A DNA stretch of 64,000 bases, from positions 1 through 64,000 of the forward strand of contig NZ_PVNL01000035.1 in assembly GCF_002994635.1 (NCBI RefSeq), in the 5' to 3' direction. The translations under genes were made by a program, and so were the position numbers. The notes beneath the pieces are model-generated. The model did not search any database. It was given only the letters and a program-made list of their open reading frames with translations, and was not told where the DNA came from. Below are positions 54,968 through 64,000 of the stretch, piece by piece. This DNA is from Enhygromyxa salina. GTDB taxonomy: Bacteria; Myxococcota_A; Polyangia; Nannocystales; Nannocystaceae. The number at the start of each line of letters is the position of its first letter. Within the stretch, counting starts at the first letter, position 1.

Positions 54968-55084
54968 CTTGGATCCTCAATCGCCCCCCAGACGTGGCCC
55001 GCTTTCGGGGTCGCAACGCCCTGACCCGCCGGCGCCACTCGTCGCTGCCGCTCAGGGCGTTCGTCGTTGGTCGAGCCGAGCCGC

Positions 55085-57880
55085 TCAGTCACACCGCGCG
55101 CGCAGCAGCTGGGTCTGGGCGACCTCGGTGTGGTCAGCTCCGAAGGTCGCCGTCCAGATCTCGATCGCGGCGTCGAGTGGGGGGATCGCCTCCGCGGGGC
55201 GCCCGAGCTCGAGCAGCGCGCGCCCGAGCAGGCGCTGAGACTGCGCGACCATGATGTGCTGCGGACCGAACACCTGCAGGTGCGCGGTGAGGGAGCGGTC
55301 GGCCAGCGCCTGCGCTCGCTCGAGCAGCGCGGCTCGGGCAGGCTCGGCAGGCTCGGCCAGCTCGGCCAGGTCGAGCAAATTCTTGCCGAGGTTGAGCTCG
55401 ACCAGCGCGGTCATGGGGTGGTGAGGTCCAAGCGCCCGCTCGTTGATCTCGAGCGCGCGCTCGAGCAGCGCGATCGCCTCGCTGAAGTGATCCAGCGTGC
55501 CGTGAACGGTCGCGTAGTTGCTGAGTGAGAGCGCGAGCGCGGGGTGCTGGGGGCCAACCCTGTGCTCGAGCATCTCGAGCCCGAGCTCGAGCTCCGCCAG
55601 CGCCCGCCGTTCGTGCTCGTCGCCAACCCGGATCAGGATCGTCCCGTAGTTGATGTGAGCCGCGGCCAGCGAGGTCGACTCCTCGTCCTCGTCATGAAGC
55701 TCGAGCGCGCGCTCGAACGAGGCGGCGGCCGCTGGGATCTCGGACGCAAAGTAGTGGGCGATCCCGATCGCGGTGTGGACCTCGGCGAGCAGATCGTCGC
55801 GACCGACCCGCTCGGCTTCGGCGAGGGCGTGCTCGGTCCAGGCGCGGGCCGCCTCGAACTCACCAAGGCCGGCCGCGAACGTGTAGACCAGCAACGACGC
55901 CGCGTTGACGGAGACCTCGTCCTGGCTGCCGCGGCGCGCGGCGAAGAACGCGGCCTCCAGCGCGGCGCGGGCCTCGGTGAACTCGCCCCGCTCCTGCCGG
56001 ACCCGGCCGAGCGCGAGCCCAGCCTCGGCCAGGGTTGGTTGCCACCCGAGCTCGAGCGCGGCGGCCTGGGTCTGCTCGGCCAGCGGCAGCGCGTCGTGGC
56101 TCTTGCCCCCGTCGACCATGGCCTCGATCTGCGCGACGTCCTCGCGCACCCGCTCGACCGCCGCCGCGAGGGTGGGATCATCGGGCGGGCGCCGGGCCGC
56201 GGTCAGCCAGCTCTGATCCGCGCAGACCTCGAGGCTGGGCAGGGCCTCGACCGCCTCGATGGTCTTCTCGATCACGGCGTCGTCGGCGTGGTCGAGCACG
56301 TCGAGCAGCGCGCCGAGCCTGAGCAAGCGCTGGTCGAGGCACGCCATGCGCAGATCCAGGAGCTCGGGGGACTGCTCGTGGCGCAGCTCGGTCGCCTCGC
56401 AAGCGTCGACGCGCGCGGCGACCCACGCCGCCGACCAGGTGTCGAGCTGGGCGGCCGCGCGGGTCCAGGTCTCGTCGGCGTAGACAAGCTCGCTGCGGGC
56501 GAACACCTGCGCGAGCTCGGCCGTCCGCGCGTCGGACCAGAGCTCTTGCAGCCGCGCGCCCGCGTGCTCGCACGGAGGCGGTGGCGGGAGCGGGTCGTTG
56601 CGCAGCTCGATCGCCGCGGTCGCGGCCGCGGCCGCCAGCGCGAGCGAGCCGAGACCGAGCACCCACGGTCGACGTCGCGCGACTGGATCATCGGCCAGCG
56701 CTCGCAGCAGCGCGTGCATGTCCGGCCAGCGCTGCTCGGGCCGCGCGGCCAGGCCCCGCTCGAGCGCCCGCCGGATCCTCGTCGGGACCGCGCGGGTCGA
56801 CGGCGGCTCGGTGAACTTGGCGTTGGAGATCGCAAACAACAGGGCCAGCGGCGTGTCGCCAGCAAATGGCCGGACGCCGTAGAGGCACTGCCAGGTGGTC
56901 ACGCAAAACGAGAATTGATCCGCGCGCGCGTCGGTCTCGTCGCTGCGCAGCTGCTCGGGGGCCATGTACGCCGGGGTCCCGAGCAGCGACCCGGCCATGG
57001 TCAGCTCGGACTCGAGCACCGATCCCCCGTCGACCCGCTCGACCCGCTCGACCCGCTCGACCCCAACATGGCGTGGGCCCGTGGGACCCGGTGGCTCGGA
57101 AGCCTGGGTCGCCGCGGGCGTGGGCACCCGCAGCGCGCTCGCGGACTTGCTGGGTGAGGTGGGGTGGCCGTCGGTCGACGAGCCGAGCGAGTCCCCACCC
57201 CGGGCTGCGCGGGCCAGGCCAAAGTCCATCACGCACACGCGACCATCGTCGCCGATCATCACGTTGTCGGGCTTGAAGTCGCGGTGGATCAGATCGTGAT
57301 CATGGGCGGCCGCGAGTCCGCGCCCGGCGGCCAGCATGACATCGAGTGTCTCCGACCAGACCCGGGCAGGCGCCGGGGTGCTCCGGTTGGCGTGGTCGTG
57401 GGCGACGCCGGCCCAGCCGCGCAAGGTCTGGCCCTCGATGAACTCCATGGCCACGAACACGCGATCGTCGAGGGCGGCGATCGTGCCCGCGTCGTGCACG
57501 GAGATCACGTTGGGGTGCGTCAGCCGAGCGAGCGCCTGGGCCTCGCGCTGCAGCCGTTGGCTGTGATCGTGCCGGTTGCCGTGCAGGAGCTTGAGGGCGA
57601 CCTTGCGGTCGAGGTTCGGGTCCCACGCAGCGTAGACCACCCCCATGCCGCCCGCGCCGACCCGCTCGAGGATCACATAGCGCCCGACCTCGTCGCCGCG
57701 CGCGAGCGGCCGCTGGTTGGTGCCGCCGCGCGGGGGCCTGGAGGTGTGCTGCTGCGCGTCGCCGAACTCCACGCGGGTCGCGTCCGGCGGACCCTGATCG
57801 AGATCGGGATCGAGATCGGGATCGGGCGGTTCACCGACCAGCGTGCAGTCTTGCGACGGCGGCGTGTCTGCCGGCTTCAC
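55085..57880 (-). CDS. Ser/Thr protein kinase with TPR domain
   Basis: The 931-residue protein starts at GTG 57880 (VKPADTPPSQDCTLVG). The kinase domain has the P-loop GAGGMGVVYAAWD (about residue 75), VALK with the catalytic Lys97, HRDFKPDNVM with Asp200, DFGLAR with Asp218, and APE in AYMAPEQLRSDE. A run of VERVERVERVDGG lies in the activation segment. One membrane helix (LGLGSLALAAAAATAAI) near residue 400-420 precedes a TPR-rich region with clear repeats (AEIALLERALEINERALGPHHP-type) to the end. This eukaryotic-type layout is typical of myxobacteria. It is divergent from the Hsp90-like gene. Confidence 0.93.
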   Translation of the reverse strand: MKPADTPPSQDCTLVGEPPDPDLDPDLDQGPPDATRVEFGDAQQHTSRPPRGGTNQRPLARGDEVGRYVILERVGAGGMGVVYAAWDPNLDRKVALKLLHGNRHDHSQRLQREAQALARLTHPNVISVHDAGTIAALDDRVFVAMEFIEGQTLRGWAGVAHDHANRSTPAPARVWSETLDVMLAAGRGLAAAHDHDLIHRDFKPDNVMIGDDGRVCVMDFGLARAARGGDSLGSSTDGHPTSPSKSASALRVPTPAATQASEPPGPTGPRHVGVERVERVERVDGGSVLESELTMAGSLLGTPAYMAPEQLRSDETDARADQFSFCVTTWQCLYGVRPFAGDTPLALLFAISNAKFTEPPSTRAVPTRIRRALERGLAARPEQRWPDMHALLRALADDPVARRRPWVLGLGSLALAAAAATAAIELRNDPLPPPPPCEHAGARLQELWSDARTAELAQVFARSELVYADETWTRAAAQLDTWSAAWVAARVDACEATELRHEQSPELLDLRMACLDQRLLRLGALLDVLDHADDAVIEKTIEAVEALPSLEVCADQSWLTAARRPPDDPTLAAAVERVREDVAQIEAMVDGGKSHDALPLAEQTQAAALELGWQPTLAEAGLALGRVRQERGEFTEARAALEAAFFAARRGSQDEVSVNAASLLVYTFAAGLGEFEAARAWTEHALAEAERVGRDDLLAEVHTAIGIAHYFASEIPAAAASFERALELHDEDEESTSLAAAHINYGTILIRVGDEHERRALAELELGLEMLEHRVGPQHPALALSLSNYATVHGTLDHFSEAIALLERALEINERALGPHHPMTALVELNLGKNLLDLAELAEPAEPARAALLERAQALADRSLTAHLQVFGPQHIMVAQSQRLLGRALLELGRPAEAIPPLDAAIEIWTATFGADHTEVAQTQLLRARCD

Positions 57881-57963
57881 CGCGACGAGGATAGCAGAGC
57901 ACGCCAGGCCAGCGGCGCGGTGATGGGCGCGGCGTCGCTCATCTGGCACACTCGCAGCGGCCG

Positions 57964-59760
57964 ATGTCCGCCGCCGAAGTCGACGCGTTGCTCGAGCGGT
58001 TGGTCGCGCAGTTCGAGTCGCCCTACGACTTCCTGCGCGAGCTCGTCCAGAACGCGATGGACGCTGGCAGCGATCGGGTCGAGGTCACCCTCGAGTGCCA
58101 CCCGCTCGGCGAGGACCCGGGATCGGGTGCCAGCAGCGACGAGCTCATCTTCGAGCTGACGATCCTCGACACGGGCGCGGGCATGGACGAGGCGATCATC
58201 GACCAGGAGCTCACCCGGCTGTTCTCGTCGGGCAAGAGCGGGGATCGGACCATGGCCGGCGGGTTTGGGATCGGCTTCGTCAGCGTGTTCGCGTGGGAGC
58301 CCGAGGCGGTGCTGCTCCACACGGGCCGCGCGGGTGAGAGCTGGGAGCTGGTGTTTCACGGGGATCGCAGCTTCGAGAAGGTCGCCGTCGAAGATCCGAT
58401 CGAGGGCACCACGATCTCGCTGTTTCGGCGCGGGCGGGCCAGCGAGCGCGAGGCGATCGCCGACGCGATCCGCGACAGCCTGTGGCGGTGGTGCCGGTTC
58501 TGCCCGCTGGAGCTCTCGTTCGAAGATCTCAGCGGCGACGAGCCGGCCGAGCTGATCCAGGACTCGCCGGAGCCGACCGAGCTCGGGCTCGGCGCCGGGC
58601 TGACGCGCGCTGAAGTGCGCGGCGAGTCGACCCTGCGGGTCAGCTTCGCGGTCCCGCCCAACGCGGTGTTCCTGCGGCGCGGGTTGATCCTGGCCGAGGG
58701 CGGGCCCAAGCAGCTGCTGGCCAAGGTCGCCGACGCGCTCGGGACCAGCGCGGATCACCTGCAGATCTGGGCCGACAGCCCGCTGCTGCGGACCAGCCTG
58801 GCCCGCGACACGGTGCTCCACGACGAGGGCCGCGACGCGGTGGAGGGGCGCTTGCTCAGCCTGCTCACCCAGCTGCGCGAGGATCTGCTCGCGCGCCTCG
58901 AGCAGCTCGCGGCCACGGGCGAGGGCGAGCTCGACGACGCGGACGACCCGGCCGTGGACCCACGCTGGACCCACGAGCGACACGCGATCTACGGGGCCCT
59001 GCACGCGCACCTCGAGCTCGAGTACGGCCACCTCGAGCGCAAGGTCCGGTCGCGGGCGATCCTGCGGGACCTCGTCCACGCCCGCGCGCTCAGCCTCGAC
59101 GCGGCGGTCCAGCGGATGGGCGCGCGGCCGCTGCTGGTCGCGGCGCCGTCGGTCGTTCGCCCGGCTGTCGGCGCGAGCGAGGGTGAGACACCGCTGGCCG
59201 ACGCGCTCGCGCAGCTGATTCGAGACCTGCGGCCCACGAGCTTTCCGGTGCTCGCCGGGGATTTTCGTGATGATCGATCGTGGCTCGCGGCCCTCGCCAC
59301 GCTCACGGGCGCCGAGCTGTCGCCGGTCGAGCGGGCGATCGCGCGAGTGGTGCCCCACGTCGATGAGGCCGCGGGCCTGTGCGGCGTGGTCGAGAGCTTG
59401 CTGCGCGGGCTCGGGTGCGAGCAGACGGTCGTCCGGGTCGGTCAGTTCGTCGACCTGCTCGGTCGGCCCGAGCGCAGCCCGGTGTTTGGTCCCGAGGTGG
59501 TCGGCGCCGCCTCGCCGCTCGCGTTTCACGGCGGTCGCACGATCCCAGCCGTGAGCCTGGTCCGGCGCACGGTCTGGCTCAACGTCCACAACAGCCTGGT
59601 CGAGGCCGCGATCGACCGCTTCACCGAGCGACCGCTGGTCGCCGGGTTGGCCCTCACCTGCGGCCTGCTCGGCCACCTCGATCAAGCGGCCGACGTCAAC
59701 GACGTCGCCCATCTCGCCGAGCAGCTCGAGCGGGACAGTCGGAGGGAGGCGCGGAAGTGA
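57964..59760 (+). CDS. Hsp90-like GHKL ATPase
   Basis: The 598-residue protein starts MSAAEVDALLERLVAQFESP. Its first 200 residues have the ATPase motifs: FLRELVQNAMDAG (N box Glu/Asn), ILDTGAGMDEAI (G1) and MAGGFGIGFVSVF (G2). A central region aligns with the Hsp90/HtpG middle domain in layout (RVSFAVPPNAVFLRRGL, SLARDTVLHDE). HtpG-type dimerisation at the C-terminus is not obvious. It overlaps the next gene by GTGA and is coupled to it. Confidence 0.85.
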   Translation: MSAAEVDALLERLVAQFESPYDFLRELVQNAMDAGSDRVEVTLECHPLGEDPGSGASSDELIFELTILDTGAGMDEAIIDQELTRLFSSGKSGDRTMAGGFGIGFVSVFAWEPEAVLLHTGRAGESWELVFHGDRSFEKVAVEDPIEGTTISLFRRGRASEREAIADAIRDSLWRWCRFCPLELSFEDLSGDEPAELIQDSPEPTELGLGAGLTRAEVRGESTLRVSFAVPPNAVFLRRGLILAEGGPKQLLAKVADALGTSADHLQIWADSPLLRTSLARDTVLHDEGRDAVEGRLLSLLTQLREDLLARLEQLAATGEGELDDADDPAVDPRWTHERHAIYGALHAHLELEYGHLERKVRSRAILRDLVHARALSLDAAVQRMGARPLLVAAPSVVRPAVGASEGETPLADALAQLIRDLRPTSFPVLAGDFRDDRSWLAALATLTGAELSPVERAIARVVPHVDEAAGLCGVVESLLRGLGCEQTVVRVGQFVDLLGRPERSPVFGPEVVGAASPLAFHGGRTIPAVSLVRRTVWLNVHNSLVEAAIDRFTERPLVAGLALTCGLLGHLDQAADVNDVAHLAEQLERDSRREARK

Positions 59761-62700
59761 CTCGCGCCGCGCTCCATCCCGGGATCGGTCGGCTGCTCGC
59801 GAGTCGTCGGCTCGGCAGCCTCGCGGACTCGCGGCATCGGTTCACGGTCTCGCGCGAGCAAGCGCTGCTGCGGCTGCGGCAGCAGGTTCGCGAGCGCGAC
59901 GAGGGGCAGTGGGACTGGACCTCGTTCGTGGTCCGAGCGGCCAACGCGATGAGCGAGATCCCCGAGGCCCGCGTCGAGGTCGACCAGGGCGCCGACGAAC
60001 AGCTGCGGGTCACCACGATCGACGTGATCACCCCGGGCACCGAGTTCACCGGGCTCGACCTCGCCGACATGCTCGCGGGCGCGCTCGAGCCCGACCTCGG
60101 CGAGCCGATCTCCGGTGGCGATCCAGACCTGCGGCTGAGTCGGTTTCGGATGTTGATCGGCCGGGCGATCAACGCCGCGCTCGCGCGCGAGCCGGTCGCG
60201 CTCGAGCTCGAGACCCCGGTCGGTGGGCGTCGCTTCGAGCGGCGCGAGCAGCTCAGCGAAGGCCGTGATCCCTACATCGAGCGCAAGCTCGGCGCGTGCG
60301 TGGGCACCAGTCGGTTTGTCGTGCGGGTGATCGAGCCGCGCCCGGGCCTGAGCTCGCGCCTGGGCCGATGGCTGCGGCGCCGCGGCGAGCTGGCGGAGGA
60401 GCTCGGCGCGCTGTGGGACTCGCAGCGGCTCCTCGATCGGGTCGATCAGCACCTGACTGACCAGGCCGAAGACGGCACGCGGAGCTTGGGTCCGGTGCTC
60501 GCGGCCGAGCCAGTCAGGTTTGGTGATCACGCGCTCTATGGCCCACAGCGCGCGGTCCCGGCCCCAGCCAGCGGGGCCTCGGTCCGCGACTGGGGCTCGG
60601 TGGTGCTGGTCCGCGACGGGATCCTGATCGTGGATCTGGGCCCGGCGCTGCGCGAGCAGCAGATCGACGTTGCGAGCTTGGCTGGCTGGATCGACTGCCC
60701 CAAGCTGCGCCTGACCGCCGACGAGCGCAGCGTCGTGCGCGACGCCAACTTCGAGCTGCTGGTCGCGTGGCTGCACGACTATCACAGCCGCAGCGACGCG
60801 ACGGGCTCGGTCAGCTGGCCCGAGGGGCTGGGCGACGGGCTGACCAGCGCGAGCGGTCACGCGATCCCGATCACGCAGCTGGCCGAGGACGCCCGGCGCG
60901 GGCGCGAGCTGATCTACGTGTGGCGCCACCAGGCCGCCGACGTCCCGGTCCACGCGCGCGCCCAGGTCGTGGCCCTGTCGCCCTCGCAGGAGCTGTTGGT
61001 CCGCGAGCGGTTCGCGGACATGCGCCTGGTCCCGCTGCGCGCGATCGGGAATCAGGGCGACGTCGACCCGGCGGATCTCACCTCGCTGCAGGCGGGCAGC
61101 TACGAGGCCCTGGCGCTGGTCAAGGACAGCCCGCTGCGCCCCGAGCCCGAGCAGGGCCCGCTCGCGCTCGACCTGCGCGTGTCCGTCGACGCCTACGTGC
61201 ACCGGGCCTCGACCGCGAGCACGGGCTTCATCGTGATCCTGGCCTACGAGCGCCGGGTCGCGCAGATCCACGATCACACCAAGGTCGTCGCTGGCGTCAC
61301 GCTGATCTGTCGAGTGCGCGGTGAAGGGACGGCGATCGACGTCGCCGCGCTGCGCCGCGACCACGTCACGATCGGCAAGATCGCCGAGCTGTGTCGGGCC
61401 CGGACCCACGCGCACTGGGAGGCGCTGCTGGCCCACGCGATGAGCCGGGCCAAGCCGTGGGAGAACCCGCTGTTGCGCGGGGCGCTCGACGCCCTCGGCC
61501 CGCGGGCGATCGACCTGCGCTACCAAAAGACCGAGGACGGCGTGCGGCTGGGCTGGCGCGACACCGTGCTGCTCGACGTCGAGCTCGGCCGGGTGCTCGC
61601 CGATCCCAGCACCCGGGCGCGAGGCCAAGCGCCGCCGCTCGGTCCAGCCAAGACCCTGCGCGACGCGCTTCGGCAGCTGCGCGAGCGGGGCTTCGTGCTG
61701 CTCGCCCACCCGCACAAGCGCTACGACCGGCTGGTGTCCGATGATCCGCAGCTGCGCCCCTGGCTGCTTCACGATGGTGACGCCGCGCGGGCGCTGCTGA
61801 CCCGGGTGGTCGGGGCCGCGACCGTGCTGGACATGCCGGTCGTCGCCGAGGCTCACCCGCTGGTCATCGCGTCTCCCCTCGAGGATCAGCGCCACCTGCT
61901 GCGCGGCCGCGAGACGATCGAGCGTGACCTGCAGCGCAGCCCGACCGATCCGATGGCGCGTCAGCGCTTGCTCGGGCACCTGCTCGTCGCGCGCGGGCTC
62001 GGGGTCGACGCGCCGGGTCTGAACAGCGGAGGCGCGTCAACGGACGCGCTGGGGCTCGAGACCGTGCCGTTGTTGGATCGCTATGACCCGCGCGCGCTCA
62101 GCCCCACGCGCCTGGTCAGCCTCGCGTCGGTGCTGAGCGAGCGGCCACCACCGGGCTTGGTGCCGGCCGGCGCAGTTCACCGCGGCCTGCCCCGGCCGAT
62201 GCTCGAGGTGACCCCGGGGCTCGCGGATCTGCTCGCCCAGGTCGAGGACTTGGAGCCGGGGTCGACGGCGGGCGCGAGCGCCGAGTCTGACATCGCGATC
62301 GACGCCCACCGGGGCGACCGAGGCTCGAGCGTCGCGATTCGTCGGCGGTCTCGCGGTGTCCCCCCGCTGCTCGCGACCTCGGTCGTGCACGCGTTCGTGA
62401 TCGGCCGGCTGCAGGTCGCGGGCGACGCCAACTCCGACGGGATCGCGCTGTGGGCGAGCGGCCTGCGGGTCGGCGAGCTCGAGCTCCCCGAGCCGCTCGG
62501 CCGGGTCTCCGGTCGCCTGCTGCTCACGCCCCAAGGACAGCAAGTCGGCCAGGCTCGGGTCCGTGAAGAGGTCACCCGGCAGGCCCGCGCGCTGTTGGCC
62601 GACGCGCTGCGCCAGCGCACCTTGTTGCCGCCCGACGGCCCCCAGCGCAGGCGGCTCGATCACTTCGTCGAGTACATCCGCGCGGCGGTCCGCGTGGAAG

Positions 62701-63149
62701 ATCGGTTTGCGCTCGCCGAGGATCTCGGCCTGACCGAGCCCGAGGATCGCGGCAAGCGGGTCGCGGCCCTGCGGGCGATGTCGCTGAGCGCCGCGCCGCT
62801 GCGGCCGCTGAGTGGACGCCGCGAGGGATCGCTGTCCGAGGTGGTCCGGCTGAGCCTGGCGATGCGTGTCCACTTCGACACGGCGATGCTGTCGTGGCGG
62901 GCGGCGAAGCTCGGCAAGCGCCGCCGTGACGACTCACTGGAGATCGAATTCGGCCTGCGCAACGGGTGGATTCAGCGGGGACTCGACGCCGACGGGGATC
63001 TGCCGGACGTCGAGCACCGCCGGGCGGCGCTGCTGGCTGGCGTGTTCGTGATCGCAGAGTTCTTTACCCAGGCGCGGGAGCGAGACGACGTCCCGCTGGG
63101 ACCGGAGCACCTGGTCGTGGCGCTGTGGCGGCTGTTGAAGCTGTCTTAG
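59757..63149 (+). CDS. Large partner of Hsp90-like ATPase (1130 aa)
   Basis: The GTG at 59757 overlaps the ATPase stop (GTGA). The protein of 1130 residues is soluble and rich in Leu, Arg and Glu. Its N-terminal part (WTSFVVRAANAMSEIPEARVEVD) faintly resembles the first helix of a GHKL domain and may be a degenerate one. The remainder has no motif I recognise. Coupling to the ATPase suggests a fixed complex, perhaps a chaperone-client or DNA-related machine. It ends next to the hairpin repeat. Confidence 0.75.
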   Translation: MTRAALHPGIGRLLASRRLGSLADSRHRFTVSREQALLRLRQQVRERDEGQWDWTSFVVRAANAMSEIPEARVEVDQGADEQLRVTTIDVITPGTEFTGLDLADMLAGALEPDLGEPISGGDPDLRLSRFRMLIGRAINAALAREPVALELETPVGGRRFERREQLSEGRDPYIERKLGACVGTSRFVVRVIEPRPGLSSRLGRWLRRRGELAEELGALWDSQRLLDRVDQHLTDQAEDGTRSLGPVLAAEPVRFGDHALYGPQRAVPAPASGASVRDWGSVVLVRDGILIVDLGPALREQQIDVASLAGWIDCPKLRLTADERSVVRDANFELLVAWLHDYHSRSDATGSVSWPEGLGDGLTSASGHAIPITQLAEDARRGRELIYVWRHQAADVPVHARAQVVALSPSQELLVRERFADMRLVPLRAIGNQGDVDPADLTSLQAGSYEALALVKDSPLRPEPEQGPLALDLRVSVDAYVHRASTASTGFIVILAYERRVAQIHDHTKVVAGVTLICRVRGEGTAIDVAALRRDHVTIGKIAELCRARTHAHWEALLAHAMSRAKPWENPLLRGALDALGPRAIDLRYQKTEDGVRLGWRDTVLLDVELGRVLADPSTRARGQAPPLGPAKTLRDALRQLRERGFVLLAHPHKRYDRLVSDDPQLRPWLLHDGDAARALLTRVVGAATVLDMPVVAEAHPLVIASPLEDQRHLLRGRETIERDLQRSPTDPMARQRLLGHLLVARGLGVDAPGLNSGGASTDALGLETVPLLDRYDPRALSPTRLVSLASVLSERPPPGLVPAGAVHRGLPRPMLEVTPGLADLLAQVEDLEPGSTAGASAESDIAIDAHRGDRGSSVAIRRRSRGVPPLLATSVVHAFVIGRLQVAGDANSDGIALWASGLRVGELELPEPLGRVSGRLLLTPQGQQVGQARVREEVTRQARALLADALRQRTLLPPDGPQRRRLDHFVEYIRAAVRVEDRFALAEDLGLTEPEDRGKRVAALRAMSLSAAPLRPLSGRREGSLSEVVRLSLAMRVHFDTAMLSWRAAKLGKRRRDDSLEIEFGLRNGWIQRGLDADGDLPDVEHRRAALLAGVFVIAEFFTQARERDDVPLGPEHLVVALWRLLKLS

Positions 63150-63200
63150 AACTGTCGGGCCAGTTCGCTGCCCACGGTGAACCGGTCAACGAATGGCGCT

Positions 63201-63235
63201 CGCAAGCGGGCGAGAAGCCTCGCCCGAGCTGAAAG
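63201..63235. repeat. Hairpin repeat shared with 49581-49615
   Basis: This 35-base segment differs from 49581-49615 by one base. It has the same stem CGGGCGAG / CTCGCCCG (63207-63214 and 63219-63226) with loop AAGC. It lies between two converging genes, so it may act as a bidirectional terminator, or it may be one copy of a dispersed family. Confidence 0.8.
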
Positions 63236-63239
63236 TAGC

Positions 63240-64000
63240 CTATTCGTCCGACACGCGAAGGCTCGCCGCCAGGCGCAGCAGACCGGGGCGCGGGCGGGTC
63301 ATGATCAGGTCGCCCAGCTGGATGCCCAGCTCGTCGACCAACAGCTCGCGCAGGGCGATCTTCGGCAGGTTGCGCGCGCCCGGGCGCAGGTGGGCATCGA
63401 TCCGCTCGCGGACCTCGGCGGCCTCGAGCACCTCGGAGAAGCAGCCTCGCAGCGCCTGGCCGGCGCCCGACTCGGCTGGTTGAGCGCAGGTGATGTCGAG
63501 GCGATCCAAGCTGCCGATCAAACCGAGCTCGCCGGTCTCGGAATTCCAGCTGGGGCTCAAGGTCCCGGCCGCGGCTACGAACACCTGCCCCCACGGTTGC
63601 TCGTCAACACCAGTCAACGTGATCTGCAGGCCGCCCAGCCCGTAGGCCCAGCCGGCGTCGGGGCCACCGCTCGGGGTCAGCGTGGGCGGTCGCGTGGGGT
63701 GCAGGCCGCCCAGGCGCAGCGGCGTCCAGCTCGCGAGCTCGTCGTTGGCGTGGGCGAGCACCCGCTGCTCGCCGATCAGCTCGGCCAGCAGCCCGTTCGC
63801 CGTCCACGAGGTCAGCAGCGCGTTGACCAGATCAATGCTGAGCTCGACCCGCAGGTCCTCCGCGGCGCCGAGCGGCTCCGCGGTCGGCGTCGCGCCCGTG
63901 ATCAGCGGACCCGGGACCCCGAGCTCGAACACCGACGGCCCGGGCTCCGGGACCACCCACAAGCCAGCGAACAGCCCGGTCGCCCGCACGCCCGTCTGCT
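63240..64000 (-). CDS. Hypothetical protein (5' end outside window)
   Basis: The frame is open to the end of the window, so only the last 250 or so codons are visible. The sequence (WTPLRLGGLHPTRPPTLTPSGG, GWAYGLGGLQITLTGVDEQPWG) is beta-rich and looks like part of a secreted or periplasmic protein. Near its end, GAGQALRGCFSEVLEAAEVRERIDAHLRPG is helical. No domain was recognised. It converges on the large partner gene of the Hsp90-like ATPase, with the hairpin repeat between. Confidence 0.65.
   Translation of the reverse strand, partial: QTGVRATGLFAGLWVVPEPGPSVFELGVPGPLITGATPTAEPLGAAEDLRVELSIDLVNALLTSWTANGLLAELIGEQRVLAHANDELASWTPLRLGGLHPTRPPTLTPSGGPDAGWAYGLGGLQITLTGVDEQPWGQVFVAAAGTLSPSWNSETGELGLIGSLDRLDITCAQPAESGAGQALRGCFSEVLEAAEVRERIDAHLRPGARNLPKIALRELLVDELGIQLGDLIMTRPRPGLLRLAASLRVSDE

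Overview
The window is high-GC bacterial DNA, most likely from a myxobacterium of the Nannocystis, Enhygromyxa or Plesiocystis type (inferred from gene content). It is rich in secreted lipoproteins with acidic or TG/DG-rich linkers and Cys-rich CDDGN (DUF4215) repeats. It also has a Ser/Thr kinase fused to TPRs, Roadblock and PatA-like response-regulator proteins, and many GTG/TTG starts with ATGA/GTGA overlaps. No rRNA, tRNA or CRISPR array was recognised.

Layout: 1-4250 holds a WD40/P-loop ATPase (5' end outside the window) coupled to a P-loop ATPase-metallophosphoesterase fusion. 4253-14569 carries a repeat-type protein, a lipoprotein joining a YiiX-like amidase to an OmpA domain, a CDDGN lipoprotein, an S41-like lipoprotein, a LysR regulator and several broken genes. 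15497-20903 is the most striking segment, a tight three-gene operon. Its first gene encodes a borosin-type alpha-N-methyltransferase (OphMA-like) fused to a borosin-binding-type helical domain, an unexplained beta-rich region and a hydrophobic C-terminal tail that could be the core peptide. Next come a beta-propeller protein with a long alternating (Ile/Val)-Asp tract and a 2-oxoglutarate dioxygenase. This looks like an undescribed RiPP cluster.

21108-24833 has a LysR gene divergent from pirin, a YcaC-like hydrolase and a small membrane protein, then arsH. 25204-34756 has a broken lipoprotein gene, a metallopeptidase-like lipoprotein, hrpB, feoAB, a truncated haemoglobin, a CDDGN lipoprotein and an ExbD-like gene. 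34802-40604 is a laterally acquired island of visibly lower GC. It is bordered by a broken tyrosine recombinase and an XRE remnant, and it contains a decayed IS91-type transposase. Its cargo is two unknown genes and a ParA-like ATPase coupled to a RelA/SpoT nucleotidyltransferase, a plausible conflict or defence module.

40660-54967 is mostly housekeeping or lineage-specific: GHKL ATPase, aminotransferase, TPR protein, HAD hydrolase, family 5 uracil-DNA glycosylase, egtD, lipoprotein, MAPEG, glutaredoxin, an HD protein derived from CCA-adding enzymes, Roadblock genes and a mini Fis protein. 55085-64000 has the kinase divergent from an Hsp90-like ATPase coupled to a 1130-residue partner, and a gene that runs off the end. 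A hairpin repeat is shared by 49581-49615 and 63201-63235.
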